Below, one piece after another: positions 53,584 to 63,581 of a DNA stretch of 64,000 bases. Numbering within the stretch: the stretch's first letter is position 1; each line of letters begins with the position of its first letter. The stretch spans positions 490,085-554,084 of the forward strand of contig NZ_FOBB01000002.1 in NCBI RefSeq assembly GCF_900109685.1. Direction: 5' to 3'. Both the position numbers and the translations under genes were made by a program. The notes beneath the pieces are model-generated. The model made no database searches. It was not told the DNA's origin and saw nothing but the letters and a program-made list of their open reading frames with translations. Source of the stretch: Chitinophaga rupis. Its GTDB lineage: Bacteria > Bacteroidota > Bacteroidia > Chitinophagales > Chitinophagaceae.

Positions 53584-53901
53584 TTACAGGTGTGACTGTA
53601 TTTTCTTTTCCAGTACTGAGCGGGGAGCCGCGCCTACCTGCTTGTCTACTACCTGACCGTCTTTAATGAACAGGATGGCAGGTATGCTGGTAATACCGTA
53701 GTTGATAGATAACTGCGGATTGTGGTCCACATTTACCTTACCTACATTTACCTTACCGGCGTAATCTTTAGACAGATCTTCAATAACCGGACCTATAGCG
53801 CGACAAGGACCACACCATTCAGCCCAAAAATCAACTACACTTAATTTATCGGAGGTCAGTACTTCTGTCTGAAAGTTTGAATCAGTGAATTCTAAAGCCA
53901 T
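53584..53901 (-). CDS. trxA: Thioredoxin
   Basis: This 105-residue protein has the redox motif WCGPC (Cys30, Cys33) in VDFWAEWCGPCRAIGP, the cis-proline segment TSIPAILF and a full thioredoxin fold length. It reduces disulfides in the cytosol, including those formed in MsrC-type reductases. It lies downstream of dnaE on the same strand with a 256-bp spacer, an arrangement I recall from other Bacteroidota. A terminator follows. Confidence 0.96.
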   Translation of the reverse strand: MALEFTDSNFQTEVLTSDKLSVVDFWAEWCGPCRAIGPVIEDLSKDYAGKVNVGKVNVDHNPQLSINYGITSIPAILFIKDGQVVDKQVGAAPRSVLEKKIQSHL

Positions 53902-54157
53902 ATTTGATATATTTAAAGTTATATGATTTCAAATTAAAGGATTGAAGCAAGAAGTCTAATGTTCAGTGTTTGAATGATACCCTTTCCCGTGTTCCATTGC
54001 CTCATCTTTACAGTATTCTACTACTTCAATTTTCAATCCAAGGCGCAAGTTACTGCATTTTTGACACCCTACTTATTGATTGTATCTATGCCGGTATTGC
54101 TTATCAGCTGCCTGTTTACTTAACCAGGTGATAACCTAATGGTTGTAACATTAGTAA

Positions 54158-57100
54158 CTATCTACCGGGCGTTTCTATATAGATCTCAATGTCAGGTTGT
54201 TTGGCCAAAAACTGCGCCAACTCGTCATTCATCTCAATATGCCGGTTAAAGGTGTGCAGCTTTACGGCCCACTCATTATCCCGGTCTATCAGCTGCAGGT
54301 ATAACTCGCTGTTACCGGGGTATTTAGCGGCATTATCGCACAGGAAATCCACTACTTCCCGCGTTATGAACTTGGGCATGGTGGTAAGGTATACCTGTTT
54401 AGTATGCGTTTTCTTTACTTCCTGCAGCAGCTGCATGCTGGTTACCTTAAACTCGTACTCTGCATCATTAAAGCGTTTTGCTTTAAAGCCCCCGTTTATG
54501 AATAAGCACAGGCCGCTTTTGAGGTAAGGCGCAAACCGGATAAAATCCTCGCTCCACAAGGCAAATTCAAACTTACCGCTATAATCCTCAATGGTCATAA
54601 TACCAAACTGGCGGTTATTACGGGAGATCCTTTCCTGCGCATTGGTTACATATACTGCCAGGCGGAAATTGCGTTCCTTGCCTTTACCACCGCCGCCGGG
54701 CATGGTAAGCTCCGACTGGTACTCCACCAGCTCCGATACGGCATTCATGTGGTAGTATTTGCTTTCAAAGCGGTAATCATCCAGCGGATGGCCGGATATG
54801 TAAATGCCTGTTACATCCCGCTCATTATTCAGCTTCAGGATCAGCGGCCAGGGATCGCAGGGTGGGATCTTAGGTGGTTCCACATCCGGCATATCCTCAT
54901 CGCCAAACAGGCTGCCTGCGGATGATGAGCCGGCAGATACCTGGTTACCGAATTTTATGATCTTATCCAGGCCGGTCATGGTTTCATTTTCCAGCTTATG
55001 GAAATACTGCGCACGGTGCAGGGCCGGGAAGCAGTCCAGGGCGCCTGACATGGCCAGGGCTTCCAGTGATTTTTTGTTCACCGCCCGCTGGTTCACCCGC
55101 TTGATCATATCAAATACGCTGGTGTAGGGGCCGTTCTGCCTGCGTTCTTCCAGCAGGTTCTCAATAGCATTTTCACCTACGCCTTTTAAGCCGGCCAGGC
55201 CAAAGCGTACCTGCCCTTTTTTATTTACTGCAAAACCTTTGAAGGATTCGTTCACATCCGGCGGCAATACATCCAGGCCCATACGTTTACACTCTTCCAT
55301 AAAGAAGGTGATCTTTTCAATGTTGCTGGCGTTGTTCAGCACCGCCGACATATATTCCGCAGGGTAGTGAGCTTTCAGGTAAGCGGTCTGGTAAGCCACA
55401 AAGGCGTAACAGGTGGAGTGGGATTTGTTGAATGCGTAAGAGGCAAATGCTTCCCAGTCCGTCCATACCTTATCGCACATCTTGGGATCGTGGCCCCTTT
55501 CCGCACAGCCGGCCATGAACTGGGATTTCATTTTATCCAGCACAGCCTTTTGCTTTTTACCCATGGCCTTACGCAGTATGTCCGCATCTCCTTTGGAGAA
55601 GCCGGCCAGCTTCTGGCTCAGCAGCATCACCTGTTCCTGGTACACGGTAATACCGTAGGTATCGTTCAGATATTCCTCCATATCCGCCAGATCGTACTGC
55701 ACGGGCTCCAGGCCGTGCTTACGGCGTATAAAGGTAGGAATGTACTCCAGCGGCCCCGGGCGGTACAGGGCGTTCATGGCTATCAGGTCATCAAACCTAT
55801 CGGGCTTCAGCTCGCGGAGGTATTTTTGCATGCCGGGCGACTCAAACTGGAATGTACCGTTGGTTTCACCCTTTTGGTACAGCTCATAGGTTTTTTGATC
55901 GTCCAGCGGAATGCTATCAATATCTATTTCAACTCCATGGTTCTGTTTGATCATTTCCAGCGCACCCTTAATAATGGTAAGGGTTTTCAGCCCCAGGAAG
56001 TCCATTTTAATTACGCCGGCGCTTTCAATAATGCTGCCTTCAAATTGGGTTACCAGCAGGTCAGAATCCTTGGCGGTGGATACGGGTATCAGCTCTGACA
56101 GGTCCCTGGGGGCAATGATAATACCGGCGGCATGGATACCCGTGTTACGTACAGAACCTTCCAGCACGCAGGCTTCGCGCAGCACTTCGCCGGCCAGGTC
56201 ATCGCCTTTGATCAGCTCCCGCAGCTTTTTCACATTTTCCAGCTCTTCGCCGCCCAGGCCTTCTTTTTCTGACAGGCTTTTTTCACTGCCGTCAATGGGA
56301 GCATTGAAGATACGGTCCAGCTGAATACCCGGTTTTTCCGGCACCAGCTTGGCCAGGGCGTTACTTTCCGGCAGTGGCAGGTCCATTACGCGGGCTACGT
56401 CCTTGATACTCATTTTAGCGGCCATGGTACCGTAGGTAATGATCTGCGCTACCTGGTTACGGCCGTATTTCTGTACTACGTAGTCAATTACCTTTTGCCG
56501 GCCTTCATCGTCAAAGTCCGTATCAATATCGGGCATGCTCTTACGTTCCGGGTTCAGGAAACGTTCGAACAGGAGGTTATACTTAATGGGATCTATATTG
56601 GTAATGCCAATGCAATAGGCTACTGCGGAACCGGCGGCAGAACCGCGGCCCGGGCCTATGAACACTCCGAGGTCGCGGCCGGCTTTAATAAAGTCGGATA
56701 CAATGAGGAAGTAACCGGCAAAACCCATGTTCTCAATTACCTGCAGCTCAAAGTTGATGCGTTCCTCAATTTCCGGCGTCCACTCCTGGTAACGCTGGCG
56801 GGCGCCTTCCATGGTAATGTGGCGCAGGTACTGATCCTGCGTAAAAAACTCCTTGGGTATGGGAAAGTTGGGCAGCAGGATATCTTTTTTCAGGTCCAGC
56901 AGCTCTACCTTATCTACTATTTCATTGGTATTGTCAATGGCCTGTGGCAGATCATGAAAGAGCTTACTCATCTCTTCCGTGGTCTTGAAATAGAACTGAT
57001 CGTTATAGAATGCGAAGCGTTTGTTCTTTACAGATACATCATCATCAGAAAACTCCTTCATGGTAGGAGTGGCTTTCTTTTCGCCAGTGTTTATACACAG

Positions 57101-57799
57101 CAGGATGTCGTGCGCATTGGCATCTTCCTGGTCTACGTAATGGGAATCGTTGGAGGCAATGATCTTTACGTTGTGCTTTTTGGCGTAGCGCAGCAGCACC
57201 TCGTTCACTTTCTCCTGCTCCGGGATGCCGTGGCGCTGCATTTCCACGTAGAAATCCTCTCCGAAAATATTCAGCCACCATTTAAATTCCTCTTCGCCGG
57301 CTTCTTCCCCTTTTTTGAGGATGGTTTTAGGTACGGAGGCGCCCAGGCAGCAGGTGGTGGCTATCAGCCCTTCGTGGTACTGCAGGATCAGCTCTTTATC
57401 AATACGGGGATATTTACCGTACAGCCCTTCAATATAACCTAAAGAGCATAGTTTAATGAGGTTGCGGTAGCCCTGCTCATTTTTGGCCAGCAGCACCTGG
57501 TGGTAGCGGATATCTTTTTCTTCCCGGGTAAAGGCGCGTTTGTGGCGATGGTCTACTACGTAAAACTCGCAGCCTACAATGGGCTTTACTTTCAGGCGTT
57601 TATCCTTTGGGTCTGCCGGGTTCAGCTTATTGTTATATGCCTCTGCCACAAACTGGAATACGCCAAACATGTTACCATGGTCTGTAATGGCCAGGGCGGG
57701 CATATTGCCGGCCATTGCTTTCTTATACAGTGATTTAATATCTGCGGCCCCATCCAACAGGGAATATTGCGTATGTACGTGTAAGTGAGAGAATTGCAT
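54158..57799 (-). CDS. dnaE: DNA polymerase III subunit alpha
   Basis: This 1213-residue replicative polymerase opens with the PHP domain (FSHLHVHTQYSLLDGAADIK, His5-His9). The polymerase palm has GPGRGSAAGSAVAYC and the catalytic-acid motif MPDIDTDFDDEGRQKV. YRPGPLEYIPTFIRR and a SYAFNKSHSTCYAFVAY stretch mark the fingers region. A helix-hairpin-helix domain and an OB-fold (VTGIYISGHPLDDYRFE and the following strands) end the protein. It is the Gram-negative-type DnaE, without a proofreading exonuclease. Length is normal. It precedes trxA on the same strand. Confidence 0.97.
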   Translation of the reverse strand: MQFSHLHVHTQYSLLDGAADIKSLYKKAMAGNMPALAITDHGNMFGVFQFVAEAYNNKLNPADPKDKRLKVKPIVGCEFYVVDHRHKRAFTREEKDIRYHQVLLAKNEQGYRNLIKLCSLGYIEGLYGKYPRIDKELILQYHEGLIATTCCLGASVPKTILKKGEEAGEEEFKWWLNIFGEDFYVEMQRHGIPEQEKVNEVLLRYAKKHNVKIIASNDSHYVDQEDANAHDILLCINTGEKKATPTMKEFSDDDVSVKNKRFAFYNDQFYFKTTEEMSKLFHDLPQAIDNTNEIVDKVELLDLKKDILLPNFPIPKEFFTQDQYLRHITMEGARQRYQEWTPEIEERINFELQVIENMGFAGYFLIVSDFIKAGRDLGVFIGPGRGSAAGSAVAYCIGITNIDPIKYNLLFERFLNPERKSMPDIDTDFDDEGRQKVIDYVVQKYGRNQVAQIITYGTMAAKMSIKDVARVMDLPLPESNALAKLVPEKPGIQLDRIFNAPIDGSEKSLSEKEGLGGEELENVKKLRELIKGDDLAGEVLREACVLEGSVRNTGIHAAGIIIAPRDLSELIPVSTAKDSDLLVTQFEGSIIESAGVIKMDFLGLKTLTIIKGALEMIKQNHGVEIDIDSIPLDDQKTYELYQKGETNGTFQFESPGMQKYLRELKPDRFDDLIAMNALYRPGPLEYIPTFIRRKHGLEPVQYDLADMEEYLNDTYGITVYQEQVMLLSQKLAGFSKGDADILRKAMGKKQKAVLDKMKSQFMAGCAERGHDPKMCDKVWTDWEAFASYAFNKSHSTCYAFVAYQTAYLKAHYPAEYMSAVLNNASNIEKITFFMEECKRMGLDVLPPDVNESFKGFAVNKKGQVRFGLAGLKGVGENAIENLLEERRQNGPYTSVFDMIKRVNQRAVNKKSLEALAMSGALDCFPALHRAQYFHKLENETMTGLDKIIKFGNQVSAGSSSAGSLFGDEDMPDVEPPKIPPCDPWPLILKLNNERDVTGIYISGHPLDDYRFESKYYHMNAVSELVEYQSELTMPGGGGKGKERNFRLAVYVTNAQERISRNNRQFGIMTIEDYSGKFEFALWSEDFIRFAPYLKSGLCLFINGGFKAKRFNDAEYEFKVTSMQLLQEVKKTHTKQVYLTTMPKFITREVVDFLCDNAAKYPGNSELYLQLIDRDNEWAVKLHTFNRHIEMNDELAQFLAKQPDIEIYIETPGR

Positions 57800-57995
57800 G
57801 TGCTAATCTGGTCTGTCCTGGTTTGTTACTCCTGGGTGTAAAATTCCTATAAAAAATTGTCACGGCATGAAATGTTTTTCCACAAACCTGCGTTTAGCGG
57901 AGTTGAGAATGTATGCTGCCTGCCGGCAGTATGGCATAGGTATTAACATATTAGGATTTTATCATTAACTTGGCGAAAATTTTTAATAAAGGCTT

Positions 57996-58667
57996 ATGGG
58001 TTTTAGCAAAGGAACTTTTTGGGTAATGTTGTTCATGGGTGTAGGGGTATTAAGTTCCTGTTCCTCTTTACGAAAACCGGCCGGCGGTAAATCCGCTACC
58101 ACGGCCAATAAGCAAAATGTGCAGTTCCTGGATGGCATTAGCATGAACCGGGGCGGCAGCTCCACTTACGCTAAAGGCGGCGGGTATGCTAGCTTAAACA
58201 GCAGCGCTTTCACTGCGGGCAGCACCTATATTGAAAATGCGCAGGCCTGGCAGTTCAAATATGCCCAGCTGCTGGATGTAGCGGTGGAAACGGTGAATAA
58301 TTACCGCCTGTACGGTTTTATTGAAGACTGGTGGGGCACGCCATATCGCCTGGGTGGTAAGGACAAGGACGGGGTGGATTGTTCTGCTTTTGTAAGCACG
58401 CTGCTATCTGTTGTTTTCCGCGAAAGCTTTACCGGCACTTCCCAGCAAATGTATGAGCAAACAAAAAAGCTGCGCTCCCGCAGTGAGCTGCAGGAGGGTG
58501 ACCTGGTGTTCTTCAGCATCGGGCAAAAGAAGCGGGTATCGCATGTAGGCGTGTACCTGGATCATGACCGTTTTGTACATGCTTCTACCAGCGCGGGTGT
58601 AATGATCAGCGACCTGAATGAAACGTATTGGACAAAGTATTATACAGGCGGAGGCAGGGTGGAGTAG
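57996..58667 (+). CDS. NlpC/P60 (C40) peptidase lipoprotein
   Basis: This 223-residue lipoprotein (lipobox LSSC, Cys22) has a Gly/Ser-rich linker and a C40 papain-like domain from about residue 95. The catalytic cysteine is Cys129 in DGVDCSAFVSTLL, and the histidine is in VSHVGVYLDHDRFVHAST (His183, with His195 as the third polar residue). It cleaves peptide cross-links of peptidoglycan at the cell envelope. It is transcribed separately from the following glycan locus, whose own promoter begins just past its stop codon. The pairing of wall hydrolase and surface glycan genes is common. Confidence 0.92.
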   Translation: MGFSKGTFWVMLFMGVGVLSSCSSLRKPAGGKSATTANKQNVQFLDGISMNRGGSSTYAKGGGYASLNSSAFTAGSTYIENAQAWQFKYAQLLDVAVETVNNYRLYGFIEDWWGTPYRLGGKDKDGVDCSAFVSTLLSVVFRESFTGTSQQMYEQTKKLRSRSELQEGDLVFFSIGQKKRVSHVGVYLDHDRFVHASTSAGVMISDLNETYWTKYYTGGGRVE

Positions 58668-58684
58668 GGCTAACTGGCCGGAAA

Positions 58685-58716
58685 TTTGTATAGTCTGCTT
58701 TTAACTTTTACTTTTG
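58685..58716 (+). promoter_or_regulatory. Promoter of the second glycan locus
   Basis: TTTG (58685-58688), 20 bases, then TACTTTTG (58709-58716) is a perfect Bacteroidota promoter. It lies over the alternative upstream start of the GT2 frame and so supports the ATG at 58773 as the start. Confidence 0.68.
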
Positions 58717-58772
58717 AAATCCGGAACTGTGGCAGAACAGCGGGACTGCTGTATAAAACCGTGCTAGCAAAC

Positions 58773-59615
58773 ATGGGCAATCCAATAGTATCGATTATTA
58801 TACCCTGCTATAACCAGGGGCATTTTTTACAAGACGCGCTTAAAAGCCTGGTTGCCTGTGATGCTGACCTGTATGAGCTGATCATTGTCAATGATGGATC
58901 TACAGACGCTGCTACCAATACCTACCTGCGGGAGCTCAGCAACCAGGGGTACCATGTGATATTCCAGGAAAACCAGGGCCTGGGCGCTGCCCGTAACACG
59001 GGCATACGCGCTTCCAAAGGCCGTTACCTTTTACCGCTGGATGCCGACAACTGCATTTATCCCGCTTACCTTACTCACGGCATTAACATTTTAGATCAGC
59101 ATCCTGATGTGGCGGTGGTGTATGGAGATGCGCAATATTTTGGGGACAGAAAGGGCATTTGGAAACCGGGGCCTTTTAACCTGCAGCGCTTAATGTTAGG
59201 AAATTTTATTGATGCCTGTGCCGTAGTACGCCGGTCTGTTGTGGAAGAAGTGGGCTATTATGATAATATGAAGATAATGGGCTGCGAGGATTGGGACCTG
59301 TGGCTGCGGATAGCTTTTAAGGGGTACCGTTTTCATTATGTGGAGGAAGTGCTGTTTGACTATCGTGTGAACCAGCAGTCTATGATCAGAACACTGAATG
59401 CCAACATTGCCAAGCAAAATGCTATTGAGGAATATTTCATTAAAAAATACCCGGAGCAGCTGGATTTTGCATTTGGCCAGCAGCTGTTATTATACCGCAT
59501 TAAGAAAAAGCCCTGGAGATATGCAAAACGGTTCTTTTTGCAGAAATTCTTTCCTGCTTACTATAACCGATTACTGAGGGATAACAAAATGTATAAAGGA
59601 TTTCTCTATGATTGA
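58773..59615 (+). CDS. Glycosyltransferase family 2
   Basis: This 280-residue GT-A enzyme begins NPIVSIIIPCYNQGHFLQDA, the GT2 opening with the P-C-Y-N nucleotide-binding segment. EAR-like GLGAARNTGIRASKGRYL and the metal motif LPLDADN follow. A C-terminal basic amphipathic segment (KKPWRYAKRFFLQKF) may touch the membrane. The ATG at 58773 is chosen because the first conserved residue follows directly and the promoter lies upstream of it. It leads the locus and overlaps the next gene by 8 bases. It likely adds one sugar to a lipid-linked glycan; donor and acceptor are unknown. Confidence 0.88.
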   Translation: MGNPIVSIIIPCYNQGHFLQDALKSLVACDADLYELIIVNDGSTDAATNTYLRELSNQGYHVIFQENQGLGAARNTGIRASKGRYLLPLDADNCIYPAYLTHGINILDQHPDVAVVYGDAQYFGDRKGIWKPGPFNLQRLMLGNFIDACAVVRRSVVEEVGYYDNMKIMGCEDWDLWLRIAFKGYRFHYVEEVLFDYRVNQQSMIRTLNANIAKQNAIEEYFIKKYPEQLDFAFGQQLLLYRIKKKPWRYAKRFFLQKFFPAYYNRLLRDNKMYKGFLYD

Positions 59616-60369
59616 GGCACAAAAATATGATGACCGTTTTTTTGATCTGCTGGAAAAGAACTCCTATTCCTCAGCACAGCGTGTATTACCGATCGTAAAC
59701 GGTTTTATTCATCCGCAAAGCATAATAGATGTGGGCTGCGGCAGCGGCGTATGGCTGAAAGTAGTGAGCGAGGAGCTGCACATACAGGATTACCAGGGTG
59801 TGGAAGGCCCCTATGTAAAGCCGGAAACGCTGAAAGTGCCGGCAGATAAGGTTTTATTCAAAGACCTGAAGCAGCCGCTATCCTTAGGGCGGCGGTACGA
59901 CCTGGCTATTTCCATGGAAGTGGGAGAGCATTTACCGGATAGCTGCGCGCGGCAGTTTGTAGGCACGCTTACTTCTCTCAGCGATGTGGTGCTGTTCTCT
60001 GCAGCCATACCGGGGCAGGAAGGTACTTATCATATTAACGAGCAATATCCTGAATACTGGGCGCAGCTTTTTGTAGAACAGGGCTATGTGCCGGTTGATA
60101 TTATGCGCCCCTTATTATGGAAAAAGGAAGGCGTTGAATACTGGTACCAGCAAAACACCCTGCTGTATGTAAAAAAGGAGGCTTTAAGCCGCTACCCTGC
60201 GCTGCAGCAAACAGCGGAGATCACGAACCCGCAGTACCTGACCCGTATACATCCCGCATTACTGGATAAGAAAACCCGCCATATAAACCTAACGCGCAGC
60301 ACCTGGGGATTCCTGAACTGGAAGTGGTATATGTTCAAACGTAAATATCTGAAGAAAAATGCAGACTGA
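59608..60369 (+). CDS. Class I SAM-dependent methyltransferase
   Basis: This 253-residue protein contains the SAM-binding motif IIDVGCGSGVWLKVVS (about 38-53), an acidic motif II-like LAISMEVGEHLPDSCA and a hydrophobic core typical of class I enzymes. It begins 8 bases before the end of the GT2 gene and overlaps the next methyltransferase gene by 11 bases. The context suggests methylation of a glycan or of its sugar donor rather than of protein or RNA (inference). The specific position of methylation cannot be told. Confidence 0.85.
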   Translation: MIEAQKYDDRFFDLLEKNSYSSAQRVLPIVNGFIHPQSIIDVGCGSGVWLKVVSEELHIQDYQGVEGPYVKPETLKVPADKVLFKDLKQPLSLGRRYDLAISMEVGEHLPDSCARQFVGTLTSLSDVVLFSAAIPGQEGTYHINEQYPEYWAQLFVEQGYVPVDIMRPLLWKKEGVEYWYQQNTLLYVKKEALSRYPALQQTAEITNPQYLTRIHPALLDKKTRHINLTRSTWGFLNWKWYMFKRKYLKKNAD

Positions 60370-61090
60370 TACTTCCCGGGAAGCAGGCATAGAGCGGCTC
60401 TCCAGCACCAGCATATCATCCGTTACCAATCCGTACCACCTGGTGCTTCATTTTATACGCCATGATATTGCGGAAGCGGCCACTCAATACGCCAGCGGGC
60501 AGCTGCTGGATATAGGCTGCGGCAACAAACCCTATGAAGAGCTGTTCAAAAACAGTGTAAGCAGCTACATAGGCTGTGATATTGTGCAAAGCAGCTTAAA
60601 TGTAGTAGATAACCTGTGCCCGGCTAATGAATTATGTTATGGGGACCAGGCTTTTGATACCGTTTTTTCAACCCAGGTAATAGAGCATGTGGCCGACCAT
60701 CATGGAATGGTAAAGGAATCTTTCCGGGTATTAAAACCAGGCGGACATGCTATTTTCACGGCTCCTTTTAACTGGGAGCTGCATGAAGAGCCGTACGACT
60801 TTTTCCGGTTCTCCAAACATGGCCTTAAATTCCTTTTTGAAAAATACGGGTTTGAGGTTATAAAGATCAAATCCAATGGGGGTAAATGGGCGGCTATCAG
60901 CCAGCTATGGTTAAATGTATTACTCTCTACCCGCAAATACCGCACCTTAAGGTCCCGCATTATTAAGCTGCTGTTCCTCCGTTTAAAGCTCATCGTGCCC
61001 TATAACCGTTTCTTCATCTGGCTGGATAAGCGTTATTTCGATGATGTGTTTACGCTGAATTATATTATAGTGGCGCGTAAGCCGCTGTAG
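60359..61090 (+). CDS. Class I SAM-dependent methyltransferase
   Basis: This 243-residue protein has motif I QLLDIGCGNKPYEELF (about 43-58), VFSTQVIEHVADH as motif II, and FRVLKPGGHAIFTAPF, the post-II strand typical of UbiE/Methyltransf_11 members. It overlaps the previous gene by 11 bases and so is co-translated with it. Its sequence differs from that neighbour, so the two are unlikely to be a recent duplication. It probably acts on another position of the same glycan (inference). It is convergent with the flippase gene. Confidence 0.85.
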   Translation: MQTDTSREAGIERLSSTSISSVTNPYHLVLHFIRHDIAEAATQYASGQLLDIGCGNKPYEELFKNSVSSYIGCDIVQSSLNVVDNLCPANELCYGDQAFDTVFSTQVIEHVADHHGMVKESFRVLKPGGHAIFTAPFNWELHEEPYDFFRFSKHGLKFLFEKYGFEVIKIKSNGGKWAAISQLWLNVLLSTRKYRTLRSRIIKLLFLRLKLIVPYNRFFIWLDKRYFDDVFTLNYIIVARKPL

Positions 61091-61092
61091 GC

Positions 61093-62595
61093 TTATCTTC
61101 CCAATACTCTTTTCACACGTTCCAGGCCCAGTGCATACAGGCGGTTCAGATCATCTGATACCCTTAAGGGGATGATGAGGGCTGCGCAAACAACCACATA
61201 CACGGTGGATTGCACAATTGCATCCAGCAGGACAGACGGCATTTTTATAAGGGAATGTGCCGCCCAATAACCAATTACAGTAATAACGATCACTGCGGCA
61301 TTGCGCCAGGTAAAAGGCTGCATCTTAAACTTCACCCATATGAATACATAGCGTATGAGGTTAAAGATGATGTAGGCTATCAGCGAAGCAGCTGCAGAAC
61401 CGTCAATACCATATCTTTTAATGAGCAGGTAATTGAGCGGTATTAAGATACAAAGCAGCGCAGCGGTGGTAACCAGGTCTACTTTCCAGTAGCGGGAGGT
61501 TACAATGATCTGTGCATTTACGCCGGTGCCCAGCTCCACTATTTTGGTAAGGCCAAGTAAGAGCAATACGTTTTGTCCTTCCAGGTAAGAGCGGTTAATA
61601 TTCAGGATCTCGAAAGCATTGTGATAGTTGAGCCATATTAAGCCAAACAGGAAGCAGGAGAACAGGAGCATGTTCAATGCGGTTTTGCGGTAAATGCTTT
61701 CTATCCGTTTCATGTCCTTATCCTTCCAGGCCTGTGCAATAACAGGCACAGAAACCGCTATGAGGCCACGCTGCGGCCCTTCCATGGTAGAGGTAATGTA
61801 AGAGGCAAACGTAAAGATGCCGTTTTGTGCAAGTCCCAGCACGCTACTGATAATAAAGTTGTCGAAGTTCTTAGCCAGTATGGTAAATAAAGCCACGATA
61901 TAAACGAAAGTGCCCAGGGAAAGCATTTTTTTACGCAGGCGGCGGGTAACCACGCTGGTTTTCAGCGTAAAGGAGATCTGTCCTTTGCGGTACAGGTAGA
62001 TCAGCAGCCCCAGGAAAATAAATGCATATACGAATGAGAACAGGTTTATAAAACCTTCGTAGTTCAATACCTTGAACAGGAACAGGATAATAAGGAAAGA
62101 GGTGAACAGCCGCATCACCAGCTCTTTCTGAAAGTTAGCAGCTACGGATGCAAAGTGGTTCCAGGCCTGTGCTTCCAGCAAGGAAAATAGTAACAGGAAT
62201 AAGCTGAGGGGATAAATGGTATAAAAATATTTTATGAGCAGGGGGGAGTTTGTACCGAACTTGGTTACTACCAGGTCTTTAAACAGGAAAGAGCACAGGC
62301 ATACCGCTACAAAACCAACAATGGCTATAATGACAGCTTTGCCAAACAGGTCGCGCTTTTCCAGGGGAAGATTATCGCGGTAATAAGGATAAAAGCGGTA
62401 TAATACAGGAATGGTGCCCAGGTTGGCCAACGCAAAGAAGTATTGTGCTATATTCAGCAGAATGCCTATTAAGCCGTATTCTGCCGCGGTAAAATAGTGG
62501 CCGGTTGTAAAAAGCCAGGTATTAATTGCGCCTATAAAAAAGCCGGTGTATATAATAAAGGAGGAAGTAATACTTTGTTTCCTGATTATGCCCAT
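61093..62595 (-). CDS. Polysaccharide flippase (Wzx/MVF-like)
   Basis: This 500-residue membrane protein has about 12-14 hydrophobic segments, with the N-terminal SITSSFIIYTGFFIGAINTW helix and a repeated gap structure as in polysaccharide biosynthesis (Polysacc_synt) flippases. It moves the lipid-linked repeat unit across the inner membrane. The ATG at 62595 is chosen over one 10 codons upstream because MGIIRKQSITSS is the usual start of this kind. It is transcribed against the neighbouring glycan genes, so the locus has at least two transcription units. Confidence 0.86.
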   Translation of the reverse strand: MGIIRKQSITSSFIIYTGFFIGAINTWLFTTGHYFTAAEYGLIGILLNIAQYFFALANLGTIPVLYRFYPYYRDNLPLEKRDLFGKAVIIAIVGFVAVCLCSFLFKDLVVTKFGTNSPLLIKYFYTIYPLSLFLLLFSLLEAQAWNHFASVAANFQKELVMRLFTSFLIILFLFKVLNYEGFINLFSFVYAFIFLGLLIYLYRKGQISFTLKTSVVTRRLRKKMLSLGTFVYIVALFTILAKNFDNFIISSVLGLAQNGIFTFASYITSTMEGPQRGLIAVSVPVIAQAWKDKDMKRIESIYRKTALNMLLFSCFLFGLIWLNYHNAFEILNINRSYLEGQNVLLLLGLTKIVELGTGVNAQIIVTSRYWKVDLVTTAALLCILIPLNYLLIKRYGIDGSAAASLIAYIIFNLIRYVFIWVKFKMQPFTWRNAAVIVITVIGYWAAHSLIKMPSVLLDAIVQSTVYVVVCAALIIPLRVSDDLNRLYALGLERVKRVLGR

Positions 62596-62687
62596 TTTCC
62601 TGTTGCTTGGTTGTAAAGATGGCAAAAATCATGCATTATAGGAAAGTTTGTATTTTTAAGCTTTTTGGAATTTATTGTACTGTTATT

Positions 62688-63581
62688 ATGATCTCTGTTA
62701 TCATCTGTTCTGCCGACAATGGCCGCATTGAAAAGGTAAAAGCCAATATAGCGGCCACCATTGGTGTGCCGTATGAAATACTGGTGATCACCAATGCGAA
62801 GGAATTGGGGGGCATTTGTAAAGGTTATAATACCGGGGCTGCGGTGGCAGCGTATGATATTTTGTGCTTTGTGCATGATGATGTGACCTTTTTAACCCCA
62901 GAGTGGGGAGTAAGAACGGCCGCACATTTTGCGCAGCAGGAGGCCCTGGGCCTTATAGGGCTGGCCGGCAGCCGGTATAAAAGCGCGGCCATTTCCGGCT
63001 GGGCTACGGGGCAGCCGGCATTTGACTGCTGCAATATTTTCCAGGCAGGCAAAAGCGGCGCACCGCAGCGGGTATACCTGCACCCGGCAGGGCAGCCGGA
63101 TAACCTGGTAAGTGTGCGTACCCTGGACGGCGTGTGGCTGTGCATGCGTAAAACTGTGTGGCAGCAATACCCTTTTAACGAGGAAAAGCTGCCGGGGTTT
63201 CATTTTTATGACCTGGACATCAGCCTGCGCGTATCCCAGCGTTATATGACAGGCGTGGTGTTTGATATAGACCTGTTGCATGATTCTATGGGCAGCTTTG
63301 GCGAAGCCTGGATCAATCATGCCATACATTTTCACCGCCATATTAACCAGGTGCCTTTACCGGCCCTGGCGCCGGGCGCAGCGGGGGAGGCGGCTGTAGC
63401 CACCGCAGAAAAAAAAGTAACCAGCTACTGGTTAAACCGTTTAATGAAAGAGCCGATAAGCGAAGCGGTACGCTGCAAGTGGATACTGGCTGCAGGCGCC
63501 TGGAAACAACCGGGCCGCTGGACAGATGTAGCCAAGCTGCTGTTGTACCCGATTAAAAAAACACTGGAAAGGAGATCATGA
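62688..63581 (+). CDS. Glycosyltransferase (GT2-like, second glycan locus)
   Basis: This 297-residue GT-A protein starts MISVIICSADNGRIEKVKAN and has the metal motif CFVHDDVTFL. The central part, with TLDGVWLCMRKTVWQQYPF and HFYDLDISLRVSQRYMTG, resembles the C-terminal part of GT2 rhamnosyl- or glycosyltransferases of O-antigen loci. The frame runs 27 codons further upstream, but that extension has no conservation; ATG at 62688 is chosen. Its stop overlaps the start of the next gene (ATGA). Substrates are unknown. Confidence 0.82.
   Translation: MISVIICSADNGRIEKVKANIAATIGVPYEILVITNAKELGGICKGYNTGAAVAAYDILCFVHDDVTFLTPEWGVRTAAHFAQQEALGLIGLAGSRYKSAAISGWATGQPAFDCCNIFQAGKSGAPQRVYLHPAGQPDNLVSVRTLDGVWLCMRKTVWQQYPFNEEKLPGFHFYDLDISLRVSQRYMTGVVFDIDLLHDSMGSFGEAWINHAIHFHRHINQVPLPALAPGAAGEAAVATAEKKVTSYWLNRLMKEPISEAVRCKWILAAGAWKQPGRWTDVAKLLLYPIKKTLERRS

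Noticed and set aside
54136..54154. CTAATG/CATTAG hairpin beyond dnaE as a terminator
   Set aside because: The stem is only 6 bp, AT-rich and lacks a T-tract.
55367..56098. 243-codon plus-strand frame inside dnaE, and 56495-57442
   Set aside because: Both are shadows of the dnaE frame, which is intact and fully motif-supported.
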